From: Kordiimonadales bacterium
GTDB lineage: Bacteria; Pseudomonadota; Alphaproteobacteria; Sphingomonadales; Kordiimonadaceae
Assembly (NCBI GenBank): GCA_002401685.1
Contig: NVTU01000001.1
Location: 34,672 to 98,671, forward strand
Length of the DNA: 64,000 bases
Direction: 5' to 3'
The notes under the pieces are model-generated. The model ran no database searches and was not told where the DNA came from. It saw nothing but the letters and a program-made list of their open reading frames with translations. A program made the position numbers and the translations under genes. Of the stretch, positions 16,752 to 24,326 are shown in pieces (position 1 is the stretch's first letter; each line of letters opens with the position of its first letter).

Positions 16752-17722
16752 GCTGCTTCTCCGATTTTCTTCGAACTTTTATGCTGCTGTGTGAGGCTAA
16801 GGAAGGCGGTTTCCAGCCCTGCCTTGCTAACACTCAAATCCACGACGCTGTGCCCTTGGGCAAATAACTGCCGAAGCGCGGCTTCTGCGTCACTGGTTAC
16901 TAACTGGATGCGTTCGCCTACATGGATTATTTTCTCTGCGCCCGGCAACGCCATCAATACGCTGTCGGCGGCGTCAGTACGCATATCGATCAGTTTACCG
17001 CCAGACAGTGCCTTAATCTCAGCAGGCGTACCGTCAGCTACGATCCGCCCTCCTGCCAGCACAACGATGCGGTCCGCTAACGCATCAGCCTCTTCAAGAT
17101 AATGCGTCGTTAGCACAACGCCCCGGCCTGCGCTGATAAGCGTGCGAATAACCTGCCAGAAAGCATGCCGCGCCTCGATATCAAGCCCGACCGTTGGCTC
17201 ATCAAGAATAATGAACTCGCTATTACCACACAGCGCGAGCGCCAGTTGTGTACGACGTTTCTGGCCGCCTGAAAGCACGCCGTAACGCTTGTTCAATATA
17301 TCTTCCAGCCCCATCATCTCCACGACGTCTGCGAACGGCATCGGCGCTGCGTAATAGGTTTGAAAAAGCCGAATGTGCTCTGCCACGGTTAACTGCTCTG
17401 GCAGCTCTGCGGACTGAAGCATCGCGCCAACCCGGCTGCGTGCAGCGGGGCTGCCTGCAATGTCGCCGCCAATGCGTACAGTGCCTCCCGTTGGCCTAAC
17501 AAGGCCCAACGCCATCGATACTGAAGTGGTTTTACCCGCGCCGTTCTCGCCCAAAAGCGCCGTTAACGCCCCCGCAGAGAAGGATAGCTCAAGCGCATCA
17601 ACGGCCAGCTTATCGCCGTAGCGCTTGCTGACGCCCCTATACTCAATAACATTACCTGTTTTCAGGGGGATATTTCCCGTGACGGCGTCTGCCAAATGCG
17701 ACAAGTTTGGTACGTTTTCCAC
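16748..17722 (-). CDS. ABC transporter ATP-binding protein
   Basis: The 324-residue ATPase has Walker A GENGAGKTT, signature LSGGQKRR, Walker B FIILDEPTVGLD and switch TTHYLEEAD. The C-terminal about 100 residues form the regulatory extension seen in CcmA/DrrA-type exporters. It is the first gene of a two-gene operon with the overlapping permease. A 17-bp palindrome about 220 bp upstream of the start is a candidate operator. Confidence 0.9.
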   Translation of the reverse strand: MENVPNLSHLADAVTGNIPLKTGNVIEYRGVSKRYGDKLAVDALELSFSAGALTALLGENGAGKTTSVSMALGLVRPTGGTVRIGGDIAGSPAARSRVGAMLQSAELPEQLTVAEHIRLFQTYYAAPMPFADVVEMMGLEDILNKRYGVLSGGQKRRTQLALALCGNSEFIILDEPTVGLDIEARHAFWQVIRTLISAGRGVVLTTHYLEEADALADRIVVLAGGRIVADGTPAEIKALSGGKLIDMRTDAADSVLMALPGAEKIIHVGERIQLVTSDAEAALRQLFAQGHSVVDLSVSKAGLETAFLSLTQQHKSSKKIGEAA

Positions 17723-17943
17723 TATGTGATCCTTCCGAGCTGCGGGCTAACCCGTGCTCCATATTGCTGTCTATCTTTGTTTCGGTTCGACTTTCACACC
17801 AAAATTCAGGTCGTTTTAGTATGGTCTCGCCCAATGTCGCTGCGAAAGCCCCCGCCAGTGTGCTGCCACCCGCCTAAGCCGGGTGCGCCACCATCCTTTT
17901 TCGGGGCAGTGAAGCTTTCAATAGAATCACCCTAGCACAAACT

Positions 17944-17960
17944 ACTTTGTATTACAAAGT
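17944..17960. promoter_or_regulatory. 17-bp palindromic operator candidate ACTTTGTATTACAAAGT
   Basis: ACTTTGTA-T-TACAAAGT is a perfect inverted repeat in the promoter region upstream of the minus-strand ABC exporter. Its symmetry is that of a dimeric repressor site. No regulator gene is adjacent. Confidence 0.5.
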
Positions 17961-17981
17961 TCTTTGTTAACATCTCCAACG

Positions 17982-18015
17982 AAAAAGGCTCCCTAATGCA
18001 GGAAGCCTTTAAAAA
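17982..18015 (-). terminator. intrinsic terminator of the small membrane-protein operon
   Basis: On the minus strand AAAGGCTT pairs with AGCCTTT and is followed by a T-rich tract, just after the stop at 18047. Confidence 0.75.
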
Positions 18016-18046
18016 CTTGAACGTACGCTAGATTAAAACGCGTTAC

Positions 18047-18454
18047 TTAATCAGCGTCCGCCTCTTTTTTAGCCATTTTTAGGGTCAGGAAAATCATTAG
18101 CGCAACAAAAGCAGCGGGCAAAATAACCGTCACTACATCTGAAACTGCCTGCTGGCTCGAAAGCTTACCAGTTACCATTTCGGTAATATGTATAAGGCTG
18201 TGAAGGCCTAGAAACATCAGAGCTGACACAGCAAAAGGCACACGCCATTTAGCCACAAACGCCCCCATCAGCAGCGCCGCCCCGGCTGTAAGGTACGCCG
18301 CACCAACATCAGCCAAAAAATGAGAATTCAGCGGGCCCGTATGAGCGGTAAAATTATCATAGAAAAAATTCGTCAGAAAATACGCCATAATGCCTGTGGC
18401 GAAATGATAGCCACCCAGAATATAGAGTATCAGCGTTACTGTTTTAGATTTCAC
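18047..18454 (-). CDS. small four-helix membrane protein
   Basis: The 135-residue protein has four hydrophobic segments, beginning VTLILYILGGYHFATGIMAY and ending with a charged tail KMAKKEADAD. The start is GTG 18454 with GGGGAG upstream. It lies 57 bp after another small membrane protein, probably in one operon. The architecture resembles uncharacterised DoxX/DUF4345-like membrane proteins, but I cannot assign a family. Confidence 0.75.
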   Translation of the reverse strand: MKSKTVTLILYILGGYHFATGIMAYFLTNFFYDNFTAHTGPLNSHFLADVGAAYLTAGAALLMGAFVAKWRVPFAVSALMFLGLHSLIHITEMVTGKLSSQQAVSDVVTVILPAAFVALMIFLTLKMAKKEADAD

Positions 18455-18511
18455 GATGTTGCTCCCCTTAGCAGTTTGCCCCCAAACCGGTCTTTTATCT
18501 GGTGGTGCGCG

Positions 18512-19000
18512 CTATGTGGCCAGCCCCACCTGAATGATGATGCGGTTCATAATAGCAACAACCACGCCAGCCCATAGGGCCTTGGCAATCATATAATCAA
18601 ACGGCGAAATCTCCGTCAAGCCCACTACGCTGGCAAGCCCCAAAGTGATCGGCGCAATGGTAAGCACGGCAAATACCGCGAACAGCATTGCACTTAACCA
18701 TACGGATTTAGGCATACGGCCCAAGACCCGGTGCAGGCGGCGCTCTGCATCCCAAGTGAAGGCCGCCATGGCCCCAGATTTCACACGCGCTTTTTGGATG
18801 GCCATCACAACAAGGCTCATAATGAAAAACAACAGAAACGCCGACACTATAATATCAATGCCAAACCCTTCTTCACCTCCAGCCAAAATCGTACCGCCGC
18901 CCCTTTTTGTGAACCAAACAATGGCTGCAGTAACAACAACATTAATCACGACATTTGCGATGGTTTCTTTGCGGATATAGCTGTTCAGTGTGTCTGTCAT
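18512..19000 (-). CDS. hypothetical membrane protein
   Basis: The 162-residue protein has four predicted membrane helices (ANVVINVVVTAAIVWF, IIVSAFLLFFIMSLVVMA, WLSAMLFAVFAVLTIAP and a C-terminal ALWAGVVVAIMNRIII). A good GGGGAG ribosome-binding site precedes ATG 19000. It is the first gene of a likely two-gene operon with the membrane protein downstream. Family not recognised. Confidence 0.75.
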   Translation of the reverse strand: MTDTLNSYIRKETIANVVINVVVTAAIVWFTKRGGGTILAGGEEGFGIDIIVSAFLLFFIMSLVVMAIQKARVKSGAMAAFTWDAERRLHRVLGRMPKSVWLSAMLFAVFAVLTIAPITLGLASVVGLTEISPFDYMIAKALWAGVVVAIMNRIIIQVGLAT

Positions 19001-19096
19001 CGGTGTGCTCCCCAGCGGTTTTATATTTCCCCTTTGAATGAGCTAACGTGAACAGGTCGCTTTTCAAGGTCGCCGCCTACCGCGCAAAAGCGCAAC

Positions 19097-19126
19097 AAAA
19101 GGCCCGCACCAATCGGTTGATGCGGA
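19097..19126 (-). terminator. intrinsic terminator of the porin gene
   Basis: On the minus strand GTCCGCATCAA and TTGGTGCGGGC form a stem with a 4-nt CCGA loop, followed by CTTTTG, about 40 bp after the porin stop codon. Confidence 0.75.
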
Positions 19127-19164
19127 CTTCGAACTTTATAGGCTAATGACTTAAGGGACGATTG

Positions 19165-20565
19165 CTACCAATCTACTTGCGCACGCAAGCCGAATGTATT
19201 CACTTTGTTTGCGCCGTCTGCGCCGTTTTCAATCACGGCAAAGGCCTCACTGATACGAGAGTATGAATAGTTGGCGCTGAACCGCGTATAGCGGTTTACC
19301 CACAGGCTTGCGCCTAATATGAACGTATCTTGCTCACCGCCAAATACGCCTTCGTCTGTCAGGTCAATCCTGTCAAACTTCGCAGCAACCTGGACGGCAT
19401 TGGCGCTGTTCAGCTTGATCCGACCAAAAGTACCTTTCGCTGGACTGTAAGCACGCTTTTCGCCCGTGATGAAATAGCTAACCTCAATATATCCGCCTGA
19501 AAAGGTTGGGTCATTTTGGCCAACTGAAGGATTGCTTAAATCCGCTTTGGTAATAGCCCATTCAGCTTGGAAGGAAAGCGGTCCAAATATGGACGCAGCT
19601 TCCACACCGTAGAAGGTATCTTTGTCCGCGATAGTACCGGTATTGATAAATCGGTTCGCCAAGTGAGCATGCGGACGCTGACGGTACCGGATATCGCTCT
19701 GGTCGTCCCCCAAGTTACGGCTACGGAAAGACGCGCCGAAGTGCCATTGCGCGCTCCCAAATACGGGGCTATAGGTCGCGCGGGCAGCAAAAGTCAGCCC
19801 CTCATCTTCCGCGACCGTATCATTATCGCCCCTAAAAACACCGACGGTGACTGTATAGTTGTCGCCGCCAAGGGCAGCGCTGATACCAATTTGCCGTGCA
19901 AGCCCAAAGGCGTCGGTAAAAGAGGCGCGCTCCATAAAGGTCGTGTAACGCCCGCTTGTTTGTTCCTCGAGCGAGTTTGGCGTTTTAAACTGCCCAATGG
20001 TGATCTTCGCAGGACCTTGCCACTGCAGGTACGCGTCCGTTACCGCAACATCATTACCGGAAAAATCGGCTTCAAATTTATATTTAATATCGTTCCATGC
20101 CTTGCCTTCGATCCCTATTCGGGCGGCACGGAACTCGGTCGCTTTGATATTATCGTTATTATCGCTGTCATTGACGAAAGCCGTATCGACAATCACACGG
20201 CCCCTAAGGTTCATTTCAAAGTTACCGTCCGGGCTTGAGATACTTGGCGCTGGTTCCCATTTAACTTTTAAATCGCTAGAAGGCTTTGCTCGCCCGGTGG
20301 GCTTCGTTACCATCACAGGCGCCATCTGCTCTGCCCCAGCCCTTTCTGCCCCAGTCCTTTCTGCCGCAGCCTTTTCTATCGCTGCCTTTTCTATCGCTGC
20401 CTTTTTCTCACTCGCCGCGACCTTTTCCTGAAGAACGGTCAACTGCTTTTGCAGCTCTGCCATTTGCTTCTTCAAGTCACTCATGTCATCTGCCGCGACA
20501 GGCTGGGCCGCCAGCAATGTCGCGAGGGCAGTTGTCAAAAGTAAGCCGCGTTTAATCTGGTGCAT
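19165..20565 (-). CDS. OprP/OprO-type phosphate-selective porin
   Basis: The 466-residue outer-membrane protein has a signal peptide (LLLTTALATLLAAQPVAA) and an N-terminal coiled coil (DLKKQMAELQKQLTVLQEKV) extended by a repetitive Ala/Glu-rich linker (AIEKAAIEKAAAERTGAERA). A 16-strand-type porin domain follows, with the family-typical KFEADFSGNDVAVTDAYLQW segment and a terminal aromatic (QVDW). The coiled coil is typical of porins that trimerise via a periplasmic helix. It is divergent from phoR, with a Pho-box-like site between, consistent with induction in low phosphate. An AGGAGC site precedes the ATG. Selectivity for phosphate or polyphosphate is inferred from family and context. Confidence 0.88.
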   Translation of the reverse strand: MHQIKRGLLLTTALATLLAAQPVAADDMSDLKKQMAELQKQLTVLQEKVAASEKKAAIEKAAIEKAAAERTGAERAGAEQMAPVMVTKPTGRAKPSSDLKVKWEPAPSISSPDGNFEMNLRGRVIVDTAFVNDSDNNDNIKATEFRAARIGIEGKAWNDIKYKFEADFSGNDVAVTDAYLQWQGPAKITIGQFKTPNSLEEQTSGRYTTFMERASFTDAFGLARQIGISAALGGDNYTVTVGVFRGDNDTVAEDEGLTFAARATYSPVFGSAQWHFGASFRSRNLGDDQSDIRYRQRPHAHLANRFINTGTIADKDTFYGVEAASIFGPLSFQAEWAITKADLSNPSVGQNDPTFSGGYIEVSYFITGEKRAYSPAKGTFGRIKLNSANAVQVAAKFDRIDLTDEGVFGGEQDTFILGASLWVNRYTRFSANYSYSRISEAFAVIENGADGANKVNTFGLRAQVDW

Positions 20566-20707
20566 TCTATGCTCCTAAAAAGGTCTATTCGCATGCGGTA
20601 TCACCGCAATTTTAGTACCTGACCGGCGACCCTATTAAGTGCTTGGTGCCCACCGTTCATGCTGCGCAACTTACGGGATGAAGTCTTACAGCTCAATGCT
20701 GGAATTA

Positions 20708-20723
20708 TGACGCGGCAGTGACA
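20708..20723 (-). promoter_or_regulatory. Pho-box-like site between porin and phoR
   Basis: On the minus strand TGTCA and CGTCA half-sites are spaced exactly 11 bp (TGTCACTGCCGCGTCA), the geometry of a PhoB box with one mismatch. It lies 52 bp upstream of the phoR ATG and about 140 bp upstream of the porin gene. Confidence 0.45.
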
Positions 20724-20774
20724 CTTTCCCAGCAACCAGTTGCACAAAAGGCCACGATTGGAGATAAGAGCTGC

Positions 20775-21830
20775 ATGACACACAAAAACACACACGAACC
20801 TATATTGGCACCGGCACCGTCCGCCCATAACTCGGTATCAATCGAAAACCTGCCGTTACCAGCACTGTTGGTTTCAAACGCGGGGCACGTTCTTGCGGCC
20901 AATAGAAGCGCCGCCGCTGTTTTCGGCGAAAGCCAGGCCGGCTGTCACGTGGCAACTGTGGTTAAAGACAAGAAATTCCTGAAACTAGTATCACACGCTA
21001 CAGAAACCAACGCGACCGCACAGTGTGAGATCGTCACCAGTGGACACGCAAAACGGCGTTTTCAAGCCAGCATCAATCCGTTCCATGAAGAAAAACGGGA
21101 TGGGCTTTTCATCGCCTTTTACGAAACGACGGCCGCTTACGAGGCTGAAAAAATGAGGTCATCCTTTGTCGCGGATGTCAGCCACGAACTGCGCTCCCCG
21201 TTGACAACGATGATTGCCACTATTGAAACACTGAAAGGCAGCGCAGGCAGCAAACCGGATGTACGAGCCCGCTTTGTGGAGCTACTTGCTTTGGAAACCA
21301 ACCGGATGCACCGCATTGTGGACGATCTTCTCAGCCTATCAGCCACGGAGGCCAACGAGCATATTGCGCCCGAGGATACCGTTCAAATCGGCCCAATCGT
21401 TGCTAACATTGCCGAAGTATTAGCAATGAAGGCTGCAAGCAAAGACATGACCATTCAGTTGCAAATTCAGCCAGACATGCCCGACATTTTGGGCGATAGT
21501 GACGAGCTGTACCAAGCGCTTTATAACCTTGCGGATAATGCCATAAAATACGGGAGTTCAGGCTCCGACGTCATATTAACCGCTGCATTCGAAGATGGTT
21601 TTGTGCAATTTCAAACGCACAATTGGGGAAGTCCGATCAAGGAAAAACACCTACCTCGATTAACCGAGCGCTTTTACCGCGCTGATAAAAGCAGATCCCG
21701 AGATCTCGGCGGCACAGGCCTTGGCCTGGCAATTGTAAAACACATCGTCAACCGCCATTTGGGCTCGCTAGAAATCACCAGCAGCCAGGAAGAGGGCACG
21801 GTTTTCTCTCTAAAGTTTCCTCAAAGATAA
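20775..21830 (+). CDS. phoR: phosphate-regulon sensor histidine kinase PhoR
   Basis: The 351-residue kinase has an N-terminal PAS domain (LPALLVSNAGHVLAANRSAA), a HisKA phospho-acceptor segment (FVADVSHELRSPLTTM, His), and a HATPase domain with N-box LADNAIKYG and G-boxes DLGGTGLGLAIVKHI. It lacks obvious transmembrane helices, unlike E. coli PhoR, so it would be soluble or recruited to the membrane by a partner. The ATG at 20775 with GGAG upstream is preferred over GTG 20718, which falls in the Pho-box-like site. Naming rests on HisKA similarity, the divergent phosphate porin and phoB nearby; no pst genes are in the window. Confidence 0.82.
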   Translation: MTHKNTHEPILAPAPSAHNSVSIENLPLPALLVSNAGHVLAANRSAAAVFGESQAGCHVATVVKDKKFLKLVSHATETNATAQCEIVTSGHAKRRFQASINPFHEEKRDGLFIAFYETTAAYEAEKMRSSFVADVSHELRSPLTTMIATIETLKGSAGSKPDVRARFVELLALETNRMHRIVDDLLSLSATEANEHIAPEDTVQIGPIVANIAEVLAMKAASKDMTIQLQIQPDMPDILGDSDELYQALYNLADNAIKYGSSGSDVILTAAFEDGFVQFQTHNWGSPIKEKHLPRLTERFYRADKSRSRDLGGTGLGLAIVKHIVNRHLGSLEITSSQEEGTVFSLKFPQR

Positions 21831-22017
21831 ATAGCTTTCCATCACTGATACAATGACTTAGAGACAATAGTACCAAAAAAATACTTTATTCAACAAAGTG
21901 TCACGCTACCATCCACAACTGTGATACAGTTCGAATTTGCGGGGCATAGGACTGAGATAGATTTTATAAACTAGCTGATAGTATAACGCGCCCCGCATTC
22001 AAACGGCTTGGGAGCCT

Positions 22018-22497
22018 ATGACTGCAATATTGATAGAAAATCCCACTGATTCCGAGGTGAGCTGCCCTCGCTTATTGCGGTTCCTTGAGACTTGGCAATC
22101 TATCAAAGCTACCGAAGGCCTACCAAAGCGTCGACATTTCACTTTTCGACTGCTCAAAGACTATCTTCCCGATCTTGCAATAATGGATGTCAAAAACGAA
22201 ACCGGGCGTTTTCTGGTTTCATTGGTAGGCACCCGCTATACCGAGATGGTCGGGCAGGAAATGACCGGCCTCCATATTGACGAAATGCAACACACCGAAG
22301 AAATGATGAAACGATGTCAAAGACTCGTCGAAACTGGCCTGCCTTATTTTGCCACAAGAAACCCATTAAACTGGGCTGGCAAGGACTACAAATCCTATAG
22401 CATCCTCGGCGTACCGCTGTACGGCGAGGATGAAACTGTTAGCAAAATTCTATTTTGTGTCTCCTTTGAGAGCATGCAGTACGCGGCGTCAGATTAG
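22018..22497 (+). CDS. PAS_5-type sensory domain protein
   Basis: The 159-residue protein matches the compact single-domain PAS_5 proteins of alphaproteobacteria. The core ends in WAGKDYKSYSILGVPLYGED and KILFCVSFESM, and it contains GRFLVSLVGTRYTEMVGQEMTG, the usual PAS ligand-pocket region. No effector domain is attached. It sits between phoR and phoB and is followed by a frameshifted relative, so the pair arose by duplication. Its ligand and partner are unknown. Confidence 0.8.
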   Translation: MTAILIENPTDSEVSCPRLLRFLETWQSIKATEGLPKRRHFTFRLLKDYLPDLAIMDVKNETGRFLVSLVGTRYTEMVGQEMTGLHIDEMQHTEEMMKRCQRLVETGLPYFATRNPLNWAGKDYKSYSILGVPLYGEDETVSKILFCVSFESMQYAASD

Positions 22498-22645
22498 CTG
22501 TAGCCAACGAAAGCTAATTTGGATAGATGTCCGTAGAGATCAAACAAAATCGATAGACGAAATGGCCCGGAAATTTACCAAAAGCCCGAGCCCATAAGAC
22601 ATCTGTTGCACAGATTTATGAACTTTCCTGAATGTTTGTCATCTG

Positions 22646-22869
22646 TTGAAAGCGGCAGTGGCCTCCCTGCCCGCTGACCAATTGGAAGCGCGATGCAGAC
22701 ATGTGGCAAAAACGACAACGCCCTATTTAGCAGTCGATAATTCGCAGGAATGGATAGGCCGGGGCTATAAATATTATTCCACGGTTGCCCTGCCGCTTTG
22801 GGCGAAGCGGGCGATATCAATAAAATCTTCGTCTGCCTTTCCTTCCGTGATGAGTATAGCGACCACTGA
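22646..22869 (+). pseudogene. frameshifted PAS_5 paralogue remnant
   Basis: One frame reads RCRHVAKTTTPYLAVDNS then GRGYKYYSTVALPL, matching RCQRLVETGLPYFATRN and GKDYKSYSILGVPL of the intact neighbour. Near 22799 the similarity moves to another frame, GEAGDINKIFVCLSF up to TGA at 22867, matching GEDETVSKILFCVSF. The N-terminal half is missing. This is a truncated and frameshifted second copy. Confidence 0.75.
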
Positions 22870-22896
22870 GGGCACAGAATGCCAAACCAACCTTAC

Positions 22897-22914
22897 TTGT
22901 CACAGCGCTGTCAC
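22897..22914 (+). promoter_or_regulatory. Pho box upstream of phoB
   Basis: TTGTCACAGCGCTGTCAC has two perfect TGTCA half-sites with 11-bp periodicity, matching the PhoB-box layout. It lies about 180 bp upstream of phoB and suggests autoregulation. Confidence 0.65.
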
Positions 22915-23090
22915 ATTTCTGTAAAGAAACAGCCTTGGACCCATTATAAAATGCCAGTTAATTGCTAAAACCCTACCAGAGGCAAGCAGCATCAGGCCGG
23001 GCAACATAAAATGATTGGCAAACAAGTGGCCTTTCATTTCAACCAGCTTTATATTCAGGGCATCCATGCCCACCATAACGGATAAATTTA

Positions 23091-23780
23091 ATGGCTTTAG
23101 GTATACCCTATATTTTGATCGCTGAAGACGAACGCGGCCAAGCTGAGGTTCTGAAATATAACCTCGAGGAAGATGGTTTTCGTGTGGGTGTGGCTCCGGA
23201 CGGAAGGCAGGCACTGGATATGATTGCCGAGGCCTTGCCCGATCTCCTAATCCTTGACTGGATGCTGCCTGAAATGTCGGGCATCAATATAATGAAAAAC
23301 CTACGCGCGGGTACAGACACCAAACTATTACCCGTCATTATGCTAACTGCCCGCGGTGAAGAAGATGACAGGGTGCGCGGTTTTGAAGTCGGCGTAGACG
23401 ACTATGTCGTAAAACCTTATCTACCGTCAGAATTGATCGCGCGTGTTCACGCTGTGCTGCGCCGCGCGCGGCCCGAGCTTGCCGAAGAAAAACTAGAATA
23501 CGGCGGCATTATGCTGGACCTGACGCGAATGCGTGTTAGCCGAGATGGTGATGCAATTGAGCTGGCCTCCACTGAATTCCGCCTGCTACGTGCCCTTCTC
23601 AGTCGCCCTGGTCGTGTCTTCAGCCGCAACCGCTTGATTGACCTTGCATGGAGCACAACTACGTTCCTTGAGGACCGTACAGTCGATGTCGCGATCAAAC
23701 GTTTGCGCCAAGCGTTAAACGAAGGCGGCAAAGCAGACATGATCCGCACCGTTCGCAGCGAAGGCTACTCAATCGAGTAA
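23091..23780 (+). CDS. phoB: phosphate-regulon response regulator PhoB
   Basis: The 229-residue OmpR/PhoB-class regulator has a receiver domain with acidic pocket (AEDE), phospho-acceptor Asp in LLILDWMLPEMSG, Thr in MLTARGEE and Lys in YVVKPYLPSEL. A winged-helix domain follows (STEFRLLRALLSRPGRVFSR, DRTVDVAIKRLRQAL, IRTVRSEGYSIE). DWMLP and RVHAVLRR are typical of PhoB. A Pho box lies upstream. It would be phosphorylated by PhoR, encoded 1.3 kb upstream; the intervening space holds PAS_5 genes instead of the usual pstSCAB-phoU. Confidence 0.9.
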   Translation: MALGIPYILIAEDERGQAEVLKYNLEEDGFRVGVAPDGRQALDMIAEALPDLLILDWMLPEMSGINIMKNLRAGTDTKLLPVIMLTARGEEDDRVRGFEVGVDDYVVKPYLPSELIARVHAVLRRARPELAEEKLEYGGIMLDLTRMRVSRDGDAIELASTEFRLLRALLSRPGRVFSRNRLIDLAWSTTTFLEDRTVDVAIKRLRQALNEGGKADMIRTVRSEGYSIE

Positions 23781-23880
23781 CAGCGTCCTCTGGTCGCTTG
23801 TTTTCCGCTGTGTCATTCCCCTTCCTTGTCTTTTCGTCGTCCCCATACTAGCGTGACCGATGGGGAACAGGGGAACTAAC

Positions 23881-24255
23881 ATGAATTTACTAGCGACCAT
23901 TGCCACGGGCTTTGTGGCCCTGAGCCATTTTGGCTTTATGGCGCTTGAGATGTTTTTCTGGAACCATCCAACTGGCCAGAAAATATTTAACATCACGCCA
24001 GAGTTCGCAGCCGCTTCCGAATCTCTCGCCGCAAACCAAGGGCTTTATAACGGTTTCCTTGCTGCGGGCCTGGTATGGGGCATGCTTAGCAAGAAGAGCG
24101 ACGTGGTTAAGTTTTTCCTGATATGCGTTATCATTGCAGGGTTTTTTGGAGGCTTTACTGTAAGTTTAAGCATTATCAAAACCCAAGCACTGCCTGCCCT
24201 TATTGCCTTGGCGCTGGTTTTCTGGGCAAACCGTAAGGCACGCCCAACCCCATAA
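23881..24255 (+). CDS. DUF1304 family membrane protein
   Basis: The 124-residue protein has four helices and the DUF1304 pattern: an N-terminal ALSHFGFMALEMFFW, then NQGLYNGFLAAGLVWG (the NQG-NG motif), and a C-terminal hydrophobic hairpin. The function of the family is unknown. The ORF track starts at 23860, but ATG 23881 has a GGGGAACT ribosome-binding site immediately upstream and begins the conserved region. Confidence 0.85.
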   Translation: MNLLATIATGFVALSHFGFMALEMFFWNHPTGQKIFNITPEFAAASESLAANQGLYNGFLAAGLVWGMLSKKSDVVKFFLICVIIAGFFGGFTVSLSIIKTQALPALIALALVFWANRKARPTP

Positions 24256-24326
24256 TCGTAGCATAGGCTATTTTAACGCGGCGGCGCAAAACCTACACAT
24301 ACGCGGAAGATTGTTTGCGGGGTTTC

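Larger units (their letters stand above)
17723..18046. other. intergenic region with operator and terminator
   Basis: About 320 bp lie upstream of the ABC operon and downstream of the small membrane gene. It contains a 17-bp palindrome and an intrinsic terminator, listed separately. The remainder shows no gene. Confidence 0.6.

Noticed and set aside
19567-20238. 223-codon plus-strand ORF opposite the porin gene
   Set aside because: The porin on the minus strand has signal peptide, coiled coil and barrel pattern; the antisense frame has none.
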